Shown: positions 1 to 8,225, numbered from the stretch's first letter. The stretch: 64,000 nucleotides of DNA from Desulfovibrio sp. JY (GCA_021730285.1 CP082962.1:3038001-3102000); one strand, 5' to 3'. Numbers and translations: made by a program. Notes: generated from the letters alone by a model not told the origin.

Positions 1-103
1 TCAAGGGAAGACGCGCAAATGAAGATGTATCTTCCCAAAATAACAGGGTGTTTCAAAAGGGGTGCAATCCTGGACAGCGACCGGAATCCCAGGGCCGGGC
101 GGC

Positions 104-802
104 TTACTGGGTGGCGAGCTCCTGGGCGTCGCTGCTGGTCCGGTCCATGGCTTCCAGGGCGAAACGCACGGCCGCATCGGGGTCCTTCTCGACGATGGCG
201 GTCAAAAGGCCCGTGTGGATGCGGTTTTGGTACTGGTTGACGCCCCGGTCGGCGATCAGCGTGTCGAGAAAGTCCTGAAAGACCATGCAGAAGCTGCGGT
301 AGAGGTCGGCCAGAAGGCCATTGCCGCTGGCCGCGGCCACGGCGGTGTGGAAGGCGATGTCGGCGGTCACGTAGCCGTGGGCATCGCCGGCGATCAGGGC
401 GGTCTGCTTTTTCTCCAGGCATTCGCGCATGGTCTCGATATCGGCGGCGCTGCGATTGGCGGCGGCCAGCCGGACCGTCTCCACCTCGAGGATGCGGCGC
501 ACCTCGCTTATTTCTTCGGTCTTGGCCCGGCGCAGGCGGTATTCCAGGGGTTCGTGCCCCGAGTGGCGTTCCAGGACATAGGTGCCGTCGCCCTGGCGCA
601 CTTCCAAAAGCCCGGCGCTGACCAGCACGCGCACAGCTTCGCGCACGGTGGAGCGGCCGACGCCGAGTTGGGCCATGAGCGTGGGCTCGGTGGGAATCTT
701 CGCCCCCGGAGGGAACACACCCAGGGAAATTTTCTCCTGGATCTGCTGGATGACGAGATCGCCAAGTTTGCGGCTGCGCACGGGGGTAAGACGGGAAGGC
801 AT
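104..802 (-). CDS. GntR/FadR-family transcriptional regulator
   Basis: A 232-residue DNA-binding regulator. Residues 1-75 form a GntR winged helix-turn-helix; the stretch with PTEPTLMAQLGVGRSTVREA is the recognition region. Residues about 90-230 are an all-helical FCD effector domain, as in FadR, LldR and PdhR relatives. The start was chosen because AAGGAGA lies about 10 bases upstream; the open frame continues upstream but without coding character. It is transcribed away from the Tat-exported binding protein gene, with 255 bases between them that hold a perfect inverted repeat (929-955). This suggests local control of the divergent pair. FCD regulators usually sense small organic acids, but the ligand here cannot be read from sequence. 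Confidence 0.9.
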   Translation of the reverse strand: MPSRLTPVRSRKLGDLVIQQIQEKISLGVFPPGAKIPTEPTLMAQLGVGRSTVREAVRVLVSAGLLEVRQGDGTYVLERHSGHEPLEYRLRRAKTEEISEVRRILEVETVRLAAANRSAADIETMRECLEKKQTALIAGDAHGYVTADIAFHTAVAAASGNGLLADLYRSFCMVFQDFLDTLIADRGVNQYQNRIHTGLLTAIVEKDPDAAVRFALEAMDRTSSDAQELATQ

Positions 803-928
803 CGTCTGATGATCTCCTTGGATTTCGTAGAGTCTTTTCGTGACCGTTGTCAACAGGTCGGCGGCTTTGAGCCCGAAGCATCGAGCCGGCGCGGCGGGCG
901 TGAAACGGCCCGGCCGGCGGGGAATCCC

Positions 929-955
929 TGGGGTATCGCTGTCGTCGATACCCCA
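929..955. promoter_or_regulatory. Perfect 10+7+10 inverted repeat between divergent genes
   Basis: Arms TGGGGTATCG (929-938) and CGATACCCCA (946-955) are exact reverse complements around a 7-base centre. It lies in the divergent intergenic region between the GntR-family gene (start 802) and the binding-protein gene (start 1058). It could be the operator of the GntR regulator. It does not fit the compact FadR-type operator (arms around 0-3 bases), so a transcript hairpin or another regulator's site is possible. Confidence 0.5.
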
Positions 956-1057
956 AGCGCGCTTGGATAGGAACAGGATATTGGATTGTGCCGTGTCGAT
1001 GCCGTAGGCTCGCCGCTTTCTGACATCCGGTCCGGAGAGGGACCAAAGGAGGGGGCG

Positions 1058-1912
1058 ATGCGGGAAAAATCGGATTGTCCGGGGCGGCGCACATTTCTCA
1101 AGGCTGCCGCCGTTTCCGCCTGCGGGGCGCTTTGCGGCGTCGCGCCGGCGCGGGCGGCCGGAACCGGGGAGATGCTGCGGGTCTGGTCGTGCGGCGGACT
1201 GGCCGAGGCCATGATGCCGGCCAACCTGGAGTTCGAGGCCAAGGCGGGTGCCAAGGTGGCCTATACCGGGGCCTTTGCCGCGGCGCTCGGCAAATCCCTG
1301 CTCGGCTCGGCCACCACCGACGTGTTCGCCGCCCGGGTGCTGGCCCTGGCCCAAAAGCTGCGCGCCACCGGCAAGATGGCCTGGTTCAAGCCGCTTTGCT
1401 TCACCCAGTATGTGCTGGTGACCCCGCCGGGCAACCCGGCCGGCATCAAAAGCGTCGAGGATCTGGCCCGGCCCGGGGTCAAGGTGGTGTTGGCCCCGGA
1501 AGCCTCGCCGCCCGGGGGCGCGGCTTCCCTGGCCCTGCTCAAAAAGGCCGGTGTACTGGAGGCGGCCCGGAAAAACGCCGTCACCAACGGCACCTGCGTC
1601 CAGCGCGTCATGGACGACATTCTGTCCGGGCGCGGCGACGTGTCCGTGGTCGAATTGCGCGTGACGCGGCTGCCCCAGTTTGCCGGCCGCATGGACGTCG
1701 TGCCCATCGACGAAGGGTTTTTCCCGCCGCCGCCCATGACCTTCACCGTCGGCGTCATGACCAGCGCGCCCAACAAGGCCCTGGCCGAACGGTACGCCAA
1801 TTTCCTGATTTCGCCCGAAGGCCAGGCCCATTTCGAACGACAGGGATTCATCGCGGCCACGTCGGACAAGGGCCGTCAACTGGTGGAAAAATACGGGGTG
1901 CGCGATGTCTGA
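1058..1912 (+). CDS. Tat-exported ModA-like substrate-binding protein
   Basis: A 284-residue periplasmic binding protein. The N-terminus has a twin-arginine signal (GRRTFLKAAAV, Arg10-Arg11) with likely cleavage after ARA near residue 33. The rest resembles the molybdate/tungstate-type (ModA-like) type II binding fold: LRVWSCGGLAEAM near the mature start, a DVFAAR segment, and a C-terminal NFLISPEGQAHFERQGF helix typical of the family. The start follows an AAGGAGGG ribosome site. It overlaps the next gene, a NapH-like Fe-S membrane protein, by 8 bases. No ABC ATPase or permease is adjacent, which is unusual for a binding protein. Tat export suggests folding before export or cofactor binding. 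The ligand is unknown; an oxyanion is the best guess by family. Confidence 0.75.
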   Translation: MREKSDCPGRRTFLKAAAVSACGALCGVAPARAAGTGEMLRVWSCGGLAEAMMPANLEFEAKAGAKVAYTGAFAAALGKSLLGSATTDVFAARVLALAQKLRATGKMAWFKPLCFTQYVLVTPPGNPAGIKSVEDLARPGVKVVLAPEASPPGGAASLALLKKAGVLEAARKNAVTNGTCVQRVMDDILSGRGDVSVVELRVTRLPQFAGRMDVVPIDEGFFPPPPMTFTVGVMTSAPNKALAERYANFLISPEGQAHFERQGFIAATSDKGRQLVEKYGVRDV

Positions 1913-2690
1913 GCTCGCCGTTGCCGGCAAGGTTTCCTCGGTGCGGGTGCGCCTGTGGCGGCGGATCGTGCAGATCGCCGGCCTGGCGGTGCTCGGCGAA
2001 TGGTCGCTTTACGGCCTGCTGCGCTGTCCGTTCGTGGTGCCTTTCGTAAGCTGCCAGAACTGTCCGGTCATCACCTGTCCGGGCCGGGTGTTTTCCACCT
2101 ACTGGGGCTTTTGGCTGCTTTTGCCGCTGTCGGTCCTGGCCGTGGGCCGGGCCTTTTGCGGCTGGCTCTGCCCCGGCGGGCTGGCCGTGCAGCTTTTGGG
2201 CAAGCTCGCCCCCTTTGGCCGCAAATACGGCGGCAAGGCCCTGCGCCTGGCCGGTTACGGCAAGTACCTGGCCCTCGCCGCCTGCCTTTACATCTATTAT
2301 ATCATGGGCCAGCCCCGGGCCGACGTGCCGATCCGGGTGGGGGCCTTTTTCGAATCCGCCATCCTGACCTTCGACCATGCCGGCCTGCTGTGGCTGGTGC
2401 GTTCCTTTCTCGTCCTGGGCTTTTTGGCTCTGGGACTCGCCTTGGCCGGGGCCTGGTGCCGGTTCGCCTGCCCCATGGGCGGCGCGCTGGAGGCGGTCAA
2501 GGGCGTGGCGGTCTGGAAGGTCTTCAAGACCAGCGCCTGCACCGGCTGCGGCAAATGCAACCGGCTCTGCGAACTGGCCACGCGACCCGAGGAAGCCAAC
2601 TGCACCAACTGCGGCGACTGCCTGGGCGTGTGCCCCGTCGACGCTATCGGCTTCGGCCGCAAGCCGAAGGAAGAGGGGAGGAAGGGGTAG
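1905..2690 (+). CDS. NapH-like membrane 4Fe-4S electron-transfer protein
   Basis: A 261-residue polytopic membrane protein of the NapH/NosR/CcoG-like group. It has about four membrane segments (near residues 22-45, 67-82, 118-135, 160-183), two CxxxCP motifs at membrane ends (FCGWLCP near 85-90 and CRFACP near 185-190), and an extra CQNCPVITC motif near 50-58. The C-terminus carries two 4Fe-4S ferredoxin motifs, Cys212/215/218/222 and Cys233/236/239/243. Such proteins pass quinol electrons to a periplasmic partner or take them up. Overlap with the Tat-exported binding protein implies a functional pair: the binding protein may deliver or sense an oxidant or metal for this redox module. No terminal reductase is adjacent. 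Confidence 0.8.
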   Translation: MSELAVAGKVSSVRVRLWRRIVQIAGLAVLGEWSLYGLLRCPFVVPFVSCQNCPVITCPGRVFSTYWGFWLLLPLSVLAVGRAFCGWLCPGGLAVQLLGKLAPFGRKYGGKALRLAGYGKYLALAACLYIYYIMGQPRADVPIRVGAFFESAILTFDHAGLLWLVRSFLVLGFLALGLALAGAWCRFACPMGGALEAVKGVAVWKVFKTSACTGCGKCNRLCELATRPEEANCTNCGDCLGVCPVDAIGFGRKPKEEGRKG

Positions 2691-2710
2691 CTTTTAAGGA
2701 GAGGGAAGAT

Positions 2711-2751
2711 GCGAGAGGGGAAACCCTTTAAAAAGGGTTCTCCCCTCTCGC
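2711..2751 (+). terminator. Terminator-like hairpin, repeat family A (41-base variant)
   Basis: Near-perfect palindrome (GCGAGAGGGG arm, short AT-rich loop) 20 bases after the NapH-like stop codon. Apart from one loop base it is identical, in reverse complement, to 40244-40284, and the shared sequence continues into GCTCTCCCCTTCCT. It is probably a transcription terminator that is also a dispersed repeat. Confidence 0.65.
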
Positions 2752-2839
2752 GCTCTCCCCTTCCTAAAGTTTATTATAAGGGGATCGTGCGGGAATACGT
2801 TGTAATGTGAAATGCTGAGAAGGGAGCCTGGGGGAACGT

Positions 2840-2873
2840 GGTCGGAAGGCCGGGTTTCCCCGGGCTTTTTTTG
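2840..2873 (+). terminator. Candidate rho-independent terminator
   Basis: A short GC stem (CCGGG/CCCGG around a TTTC loop) followed by seven T residues on the plus strand, between the convergent NapH-like and lipase-like genes. It may be a second-line terminator for the upstream operon. Confidence 0.45.
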
Positions 2874-2886
2874 TGTCCGGGCCTAC

Positions 2887-3738
2887 TCAGGCAGTGGGGG
2901 ATACGGTCAGCGTCAGGCCGCCCACCTTGGCCGTGGCCGTGATGAACGTGGTCACGTCGGTGGATGGGATGCCGGCCTTGGCCGCGTCGTAGCGGGCGGC
3001 GTCGTCGGCGAAAAGCGAAATGGAGTGGGTGGTGAGAAACGAGGCCGGATCGGTCAGCAGGGCCGAGAGGTCGAGGCCCGAGGACGTGCTGGTCTCGCCC
3101 GTCGCCACGGTGATGGTGAGCCCGGCCGTCTGGGTGCCGAGGGAATTGGTGAAATCCGAGCTGTCGGCGAAGGCCGTTATCCGGGCGTCCGTGCCCCAGG
3201 TCGCGTCGCCGCCGGAAAGGCCCAGGGAGCCGAACACCACGGCCGAGTAGTCGGTCGCGGCGGTGTCGGTATGCTCGGCCATGTAGGCCTGGGCGGCCGC
3301 GCCGCCGAGGCTGTGCCCGGTGACGTAGACCTGGCTTATGCCCAGGGCCGAGACCGCGGCGTCGAAGGCCTCCACGCCCTGATCGATCAGGTGGTAGTAG
3401 CCCTCGGTATCGAGCCAATAGGAGGCGTCGGTGCTGCTTACGTACGCACTGAGGCCGTCGAGGGAGTAGTTGATGTCGTCGGTGCCGCGAAAGGCGATGA
3501 TCGCCGCCGGTTCGCCGTTTATGACCGTGGTCCAGGCGTCGAAGGCGGCATTGGCGGCCACGTAGGTCCCCGTGCCGCTGCCGGTCAGGTCGAGCTGGGT
3601 CAGCCCGTCGGTCGTGAGCGCCGCGACGAGGTTCCCGTCGTCGCGGTAGGCGGCGTCGGACACCACGGCCATCACTTCCTCCAGGTTGGCGGCGGTGATG
3701 GGGGTGGTCGTAAAAGCGGCGTCGGTCAGGCTGTTCAT
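2887..3738 (-). CDS. Class 3 lipase-like alpha/beta hydrolase
   Basis: A 283-residue protein with the lipase-3 pattern. An oxyanion-strand motif FRGTDD lies near 83-88, the nucleophile elbow is GHSLGG (Ser143), candidate acids are Asp192 or Asp195, and His238 (TTHSI) fits as the catalytic base. No Sec or Tat signal peptide is visible. The protein is strongly acidic, rich in Thr, Asp and Ala and poor in Lys and Arg, as in many type I-secreted or surface proteins; its last residues (GGLTLTVSPTA) could be an uncleaved C-terminal secretion signal, but no RTX repeats or type I genes are nearby. It likely hydrolyses acyl esters. It stands alone, convergent with the upstream operon. Confidence 0.75.
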   Translation of the reverse strand: MNSLTDAAFTTTPITAANLEEVMAVVSDAAYRDDGNLVAALTTDGLTQLDLTGSGTGTYVAANAAFDAWTTVINGEPAAIIAFRGTDDINYSLDGLSAYVSSTDASYWLDTEGYYHLIDQGVEAFDAAVSALGISQVYVTGHSLGGAAAQAYMAEHTDTAATDYSAVVFGSLGLSGGDATWGTDARITAFADSSDFTNSLGTQTAGLTITVATGETSTSSGLDLSALLTDPASFLTTHSISLFADDAARYDAAKAGIPSTDVTTFITATAKVGGLTLTVSPTA

Positions 3739-3889
3739 GTCCGGTCCCGGTTGTCGGAGTGTGGCCTATCACCTGCTCTCTACGCGGGTGGCCCACAGCC
3801 GTCAATGACGCCGGGAAAGCAGTGGCTGCCGTCTGGCCGCGAGATGCGTTCCTCCAGATTTCGAAGGCGGCGCATTCGCGGGTTCCGTG

Positions 3890-4597
3890 TCAGGCCACCC
3901 GCACCATGGAGCGGCGCATGACCTCGGCCGGCAGGATCTCCTTGACCTTGCCTTCGGCGTAGTGGACCACGTCGCCGCCGAAAAAGGCCACGTCGGCCGG
4001 GTCGTGGGTGACCATGACCAGCGGGATGTCCAGGCGGTTTAAAATGCCGGCCAGCTCCACCCGCAGCCGCTGGCGCAGCGGCACGTCCAGGGCGGAGAAG
4101 GGCTCGTCGAGGAGCAGGGCCTTGGGGTCGCCGACAAGGGCCCTGGCCAAGGCCACACGCTGCCGTTGCCCGCCGGAAATGCGGGACGGCCTGACCTCGG
4201 CCAGGGGGATGATGCCGAAAAGGTCCATGATCTGCGTCACACGCTTGGTGTTTTCCGGGCTCATTCGCCCGAAAAGCCGTTTCAGGCCGAATCCCACATT
4301 TTGGCGCACGGTGAGGTGGGGAAACAGGGCGTAATCCTGGAAGAGGTAGCCGATGTTGCGCGAGCGGGGCGGCACGAACACGCGGGCGGTCGTGTCCACA
4401 AGGACACGGCCGTCCACGGTGATGGTGCCGGCGTCGGGCCGCATGAGCCCGGCGATGGCGCGCAGCGTCAGCGTTTTCCCCGAACCGGAAGGGCCAAACA
4501 GCACCACCCGGTTGCCCGTGGTGGCGAATTCGGACTGCAGGTGGAAGTCCCGCTGGGCCGATTTGTAGGACTTGGTGATGTTGACGGTGATGCGCAT
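3890..4597 (-). CDS. modC: Molybdate ABC transporter ATP-binding protein (short form)
   Basis: A 235-residue ATPase that powers molybdate uptake. Walker A is GPSGSGKT (35-42), the signature is ISGGQRQR, and Walker B is LLLDEP followed by FSALD. Typical ModC proteins are about 350 residues, with a C-terminal TOBE/Mop domain that binds molybdate; this one ends after the ATPase core, so it lacks that regulatory domain. Separate Mop proteins are encoded at 63.5-64.0 kb. It is the last gene of modB-modA-modC, 14 bases after modA. The start was placed at MRITVNI because upstream codons overlap modA and lack family similarity. Confidence 0.9.
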   Translation of the reverse strand: MRITVNITKSYKSAQRDFHLQSEFATTGNRVVLFGPSGSGKTLTLRAIAGLMRPDAGTITVDGRVLVDTTARVFVPPRSRNIGYLFQDYALFPHLTVRQNVGFGLKRLFGRMSPENTKRVTQIMDLFGIIPLAEVRPSRISGGQRQRVALARALVGDPKALLLDEPFSALDVPLRQRLRVELAGILNRLDIPLVMVTHDPADVAFFGGDVVHYAEGKVKEILPAEVMRRSMVRVA

Positions 4598-4611
4598 GGA
4601 CCAACCTTGCG

Positions 4612-5361
4612 TTACGGTTTCTTGAATCCAAACTTGCTCAGGATTTCCTGGCCCTTGGGGCTGGTGACAAAGGCGATGAAGGAGGCGGCGTCCTTCTTGT
4701 TGGCCGCATTGGAAAGCACGGCGATGGGGTAGCTCACCGGCTTTTCCAGCGGGATCTCGGCCATGATCGCGACCTTGTCCCCGCCCTGCTTGGCGTCGGT
4801 GCCGTACACGAAGCCGCAGTCGACCTCGCCCCGGGTGAGGTAGTTGAGCACCTGGCGCACGGACTCGGCCATGATGAACTTGGGCTTGAGGGCATCCCAC
4901 ACGCCGGCCTTGGTCAGCGCCGTCTTGGTGTAGGCGCCGGCGGGCACGGTTTCGGGGTTGCCCACGGCGATGGTCTTGACGCTGGCGCCCTTGAGGGAAG
5001 CGAGGTCCTTCACCTTGGCCGGGTTGGCGGCGGGCACGGCCAGGACCAGGGAGTTCTGGGCGAAGTTGACGCGGGTGGCGGTGTTGATGAGCTTTTTATC
5101 CACGGCCTTGTCCATGGTCTTCTGGTTGGCCGAGGCGAACACGTCGACGGGCGCGCCCTGTTCCATCTGGGAGAGCAAGGCTCCGGAAGCGGCGAAGTTC
5201 ATGTTGAGGGTAACGCCGGGATGCTCTTTCTGGTAGGCGGTTTTCACCGCGTTGAAGGCGTCGGTGAGGCTGGCGGCGGCGGACACGGTCAACTGGGCGG
5301 CAGCGGCGGGCAGGGCCATGGCCAGAACCAGTGTCAGGGCCAGCAGGGTTTTTTTCAACAT
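4612..5361 (-). CDS. modA: Molybdate-binding periplasmic protein ModA
   Basis: A 249-residue precursor with a Sec signal peptide (MLKKTLLALTLVLAM...AAA, cleavage near residue 21). The mature chain starts QLTVSAAASLTDAF, the classic ModA motif whose serines coordinate molybdate or tungstate. NFAASGALLSQMEQGAPVDVFASA follows in the family order. It binds the oxyanion in the periplasm and delivers it to ModB/ModC. A good ribosome site (GAGAAGGAGA) precedes the start, and modB ends 14 bases upstream. Confidence 0.95.
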   Translation of the reverse strand: MLKKTLLALTLVLAMALPAAAAQLTVSAAASLTDAFNAVKTAYQKEHPGVTLNMNFAASGALLSQMEQGAPVDVFASANQKTMDKAVDKKLINTATRVNFAQNSLVLAVPAANPAKVKDLASLKGASVKTIAVGNPETVPAGAYTKTALTKAGVWDALKPKFIMAESVRQVLNYLTRGEVDCGFVYGTDAKQGGDKVAIMAEIPLEKPVSYPIAVLSNAANKKDAASFIAFVTSPKGQEILSKFGFKKP

Positions 5362-5375
5362 CGCGCTTCTCCTTC

Positions 5376-6044
5376 TCATGTTTTGGGTTTGATGACTTTT
5401 GCCACGATGACAAGCAGGCTGACGCACACCACGGAAATGATGAGCACCAGCGTGTTGGCCAGGGTTTCGTTGTTGGCGGCCATGGCGCTGTAGACAGCCA
5501 GCGACATGGTCTGGGTCTTGCCGGGCAGGTTGCCGGCGACCATGAGCGTGGCGCCGAATTCGCCCATGGCCCTGGCCTGGGCCAGCATGATGCCGGCCAA
5601 AAGACCGCGCAGGGCCAGCGGCAGGGACACCCGGAAAAAGATGGCCGTCTCCGTGGCCCCGAGCGTTCGGGCCGCGTTCTCCAGATTCTCGTCCACACCC
5701 TCGAAGGCGGCCCTGGCCGATCGGTAGACCAGGGGAAAGGCCACCACCGCCGCGGCGATGACCGCGCCCTCCCAGGTGAACATGATGTTGAAGCCGAAGT
5801 GCTCCCACAAATACTGGCCGACAATGCCCCGACGGCCGAGGAACACGATGATGTAGTAGCCGAGCACGGTCGGGGGCAGCACCATGGGCAGGGTCAGGAC
5901 GGCGTCGGTGAGATCCCTGCCCGGAAATTTGCGCACCGTGGCCAGCCGGGCCAGGGCGATGGCCGGAATGCAGGCCGAGGCCGTGGCCAGGACGGAGATC
6001 TTGAGGGTCAACAGCAGGGGCGAGAGAACACTGGCGTCAAACAT
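5376..6044 (-). CDS. modB: Molybdate ABC transporter permease ModB
   Basis: A 222-residue inner-membrane permease with about five membrane segments and the EAA-type loop ENAARTLGATETAIFFRVSLPLA that contacts ModC. The NLPGKTQTMSLAVYSAM stretch is typical of ModB. It is the first gene of the modBAC operon, so gene order is B-A-C rather than the common A-B-C. A possible -35/-10 promoter lies about 110-135 bases upstream (6151-6178). Confidence 0.93.
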   Translation of the reverse strand: MFDASVLSPLLLTLKISVLATASACIPAIALARLATVRKFPGRDLTDAVLTLPMVLPPTVLGYYIIVFLGRRGIVGQYLWEHFGFNIMFTWEGAVIAAAVVAFPLVYRSARAAFEGVDENLENAARTLGATETAIFFRVSLPLALRGLLAGIMLAQARAMGEFGATLMVAGNLPGKTQTMSLAVYSAMAANNETLANTLVLIISVVCVSLLVIVAKVIKPKT

Positions 6045-6150
6045 GCGGGGGCGTTTTCCTTGGCGCGTTGGGCGCGGCGGGCTGCGGCGCGCCGCACATC
6101 CCGGGCGCCATGATCCATAGTGCGGAGACGATAGGGAAAGGATGGCCTTC

Positions 6151-6178
6151 TGTATAGAGTCACACGGATTTTGTTGAA
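6151..6178 (-). promoter_or_regulatory. Possible sigma-70 promoter of modBAC
   Basis: On the minus strand, TTCAAC (6178-6173) and TATACA (6156-6151) are separated by 16 bases, a moderate match to -35 and -10 hexamers, about 107 bases before modB. No ModE-type operator was recognised. Confidence 0.3.
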
Positions 6179-6575
6179 TGGGTGCCAGTCGCTTCCCTGT
6201 AACGTATTTCAGATGCGGTTTGTGCCGGAACTGAACTGGCGCTGTGGGAACTTATGGCTCCAGCAGTGTCTCAGGCTGGGACATTTTGTCCCTGTCTCGA
6301 AGCAAGGGCTTTCCTTGTCCCAGGCCGGCCACAGCATTGGCGGACGACGCAGGGGACCGGGAAATAGGGGCCGGTGGGAGGAAAAAACAGGGACAGTAGG
6401 CGTACAAGCATGGCGCACTCCTTGTTTGCAAGAAGCGGGAAGCAAGAACAGTGCCTGTCGGAAGGAACCGCACCATGGGAAGGGAAGGCGCTGGCGATCC
6501 CCGTTGCAGCTTCGAACGAACAAAATTGAAGGAGGGCTTGCGACGTTTTCGTTGCGAGGGGAACCCGGCGGGCGG
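6179..6575. other. Non-coding gap between modB and the PilZ gene
   Basis: About 400 bases without a convincing gene on either strand. Short open frames here lack ribosome sites and recognisable similarity. No strong hairpin or repeat was seen. It may hold the upstream promoter region of modBAC and the 3' region of the PilZ gene. Confidence 0.5.
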
Positions 6576-7229
6576 TCAGCCCAGCACCTGCAGGGCGGTA
6601 TCGAGGTAGTTGGCCAGGGCTTCCCGGATCTCCCGGGGGACTTCCCTGAATTTGAGCCCGAGATCCACCCGGCGGGCCGAAGGGAGCACCCGTTTGACCG
6701 CGCAGGGAAGTGTGGCCTTGGCGTTTGAGCCGATCAGCTCGCAGGACAGTTCCACCAAGGCGTCGATGGCCGGCTGCGGTGCTGCGGCCTCGCGCGGAAA
6801 GGAAAACTGGCAGCCGGAAATGCTGACGTCCCTGAGCAGGCCGGCGACGGTGACGTCGCCATGCTTCATGCAACCGGGCAGGCAGCAGGTGATACGCTTG
6901 TGCTTGCGCAGGTCGCGGGATTCGAGATTGGCCGGGTAGGTGAGAAAGACCAGGGGAAAAGGGATCTGGATGTATTTGATGAGGCGGGAGGAGAATCCCA
7001 CCACCGAGCCCTCATGCAGATAGCGGGCGATCACCGTGTTGTCGGGATAGAGCATCGGGTACAGGGCGTCGCGGGAGGTTTCGGTCGTCGACGGCATCTG
7101 CACGATCACGAACCGGCCCCGCTGATGGCCCACGCAGGTCGTGGCCAGTTTTTCCTCCAGGCCGGCAATTTCCAGCAGCACCTTGGTGCCGGGCGGGCAG
7201 TGCAGGGAGAAGGTCCCGGGAACGCTCAT
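6576..7229 (-). CDS. YcgR-like PilZ-domain c-di-GMP receptor
   Basis: A 217-residue protein. Residues 1-100 look like the YcgR-type N-terminal beta domain and residues about 103-217 are a PilZ domain. Both c-di-GMP contacts are present: RxxxR as Arg108-Arg112 and DxSxxG as DVSISG (134-139). In relatives, c-di-GMP binding slows the flagellar motor or alters surface behaviour. Its start codon overlaps the stop of the upstream TPR gene by four bases (ATGA), so the two are translationally coupled. A diguanylate cyclase that could supply the signal is at 32.6-33.5 kb. Confidence 0.87.
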   Translation of the reverse strand: MSVPGTFSLHCPPGTKVLLEIAGLEEKLATTCVGHQRGRFVIVQMPSTTETSRDALYPMLYPDNTVIARYLHEGSVVGFSSRLIKYIQIPFPLVFLTYPANLESRDLRKHKRITCCLPGCMKHGDVTVAGLLRDVSISGCQFSFPREAAAPQPAIDALVELSCELIGSNAKATLPCAVKRVLPSARRVDLGLKFREVPREIREALANYLDTALQVLG

Positions 7230-8062
7230 GCCGGCCCCGTGTCCTGGGCGGCGCCGTCGCCGGCGTCGGCGGCGAGCCCGTCGAGATGGGCCAGGAAGCG
7301 CCTGGCCTCGGCGAAGTCGGGGCGCAGGGCCAGGGCCTGGCGCAGATGCCCTTGGGCGGCCGGGATGTCGCCGCCTTCGGCCAGGGCCCGGGCCATGTTG
7401 AAGTGGAGGTTTTCGTCGTCGGCATTGCGCGAAAGGGCCTGTTCGTACAGGGCCAGCGCTTCGGCGAAGCGTTTTCCCTTGCGCAGGGCGATGGCGAAGG
7501 TGTTGAACAGGTGCCGCTCCTGTTCCTGGAACAGGGCGTCGATGCCGAGGATGCGCCGCATGGCCGAGGCCAGCTTTTTCCCGTCGCCCTTTTCCAGGGA
7601 GATTTTGCCCAGCTCGACGTTGGCCTTGGGGTGTTTTTCGTCCAGGAGCAGGGCCTTGACGAATTCCTTTTCGGCGGTGTCGAGTTCGCCCGCGTCCAGG
7701 TATTTGTCGGCCGTGGCGATTTTTTTCTTGAGGGATTCGAGAAACGGCAGACAGCGCTTTTCGTAATAGCCGGGGCGCGGCTGGTAGCTGCGAAGAAACT
7801 CGCCCTTGGTGAGCGTGGTTATGGGGCCGGATGGAATGGAATTGGCGTTTAAGGGTTGGACGCAATAGTCATCGTCGTTGATACGACGCACGAACCAGAG
7901 CGTCTCCTGGGCATAGCGTTTCTTTGTTCCGCCAAGGCCTGTCCGCGAATCCTGACTGAGTGCGTAGACGCCGAGGACATGACTTTCATCGGAAACGGGT
8001 TCGTCAGAACCTGTTTGCAGTTCGATACTGTCTATTATTTCGGTGTTCGCAGTGTTTTGCAT
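7226..8062 (-). CDS. TPR-repeat protein coupled to PilZ gene
   Basis: A 278-residue cytoplasmic protein. The first 90 residues are not repeat-like (LWFVRRINDDDYCVQPLN). From about 100 to 265 there are four to five tetratricopeptide units, such as AEALALYEQALSRNADDENLHFNMARALAEGG, ending in an acidic, Ala-rich tail. It resembles the repeat half of the REC-TPR protein at 51.1-52.2 kb. It is probably a scaffold for protein contacts; coupling to the c-di-GMP receptor by an ATGA overlap suggests they act together, perhaps in motility or a surface process. Confidence 0.8.
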   Translation of the reverse strand: MQNTANTEIIDSIELQTGSDEPVSDESHVLGVYALSQDSRTGLGGTKKRYAQETLWFVRRINDDDYCVQPLNANSIPSGPITTLTKGEFLRSYQPRPGYYEKRCLPFLESLKKKIATADKYLDAGELDTAEKEFVKALLLDEKHPKANVELGKISLEKGDGKKLASAMRRILGIDALFQEQERHLFNTFAIALRKGKRFAEALALYEQALSRNADDENLHFNMARALAEGGDIPAAQGHLRQALALRPDFAEARRFLAHLDGLAADAGDGAAQDTGPA

Positions 8063-8225
8063 GTCCTGTTACAGTGTCGACCAACGGAGGCATGCGCGGA
8101 TCGAATGTATTTTTTGTCTATTTTCAACTTGCCGTATGGCCCATTTTAAGGTGTTGCCAGGGAAATGGCCATATACCATGGAATCATGGAACGATAAATA
8201 TACCGACGCCACGCTGTTGTCAAAA

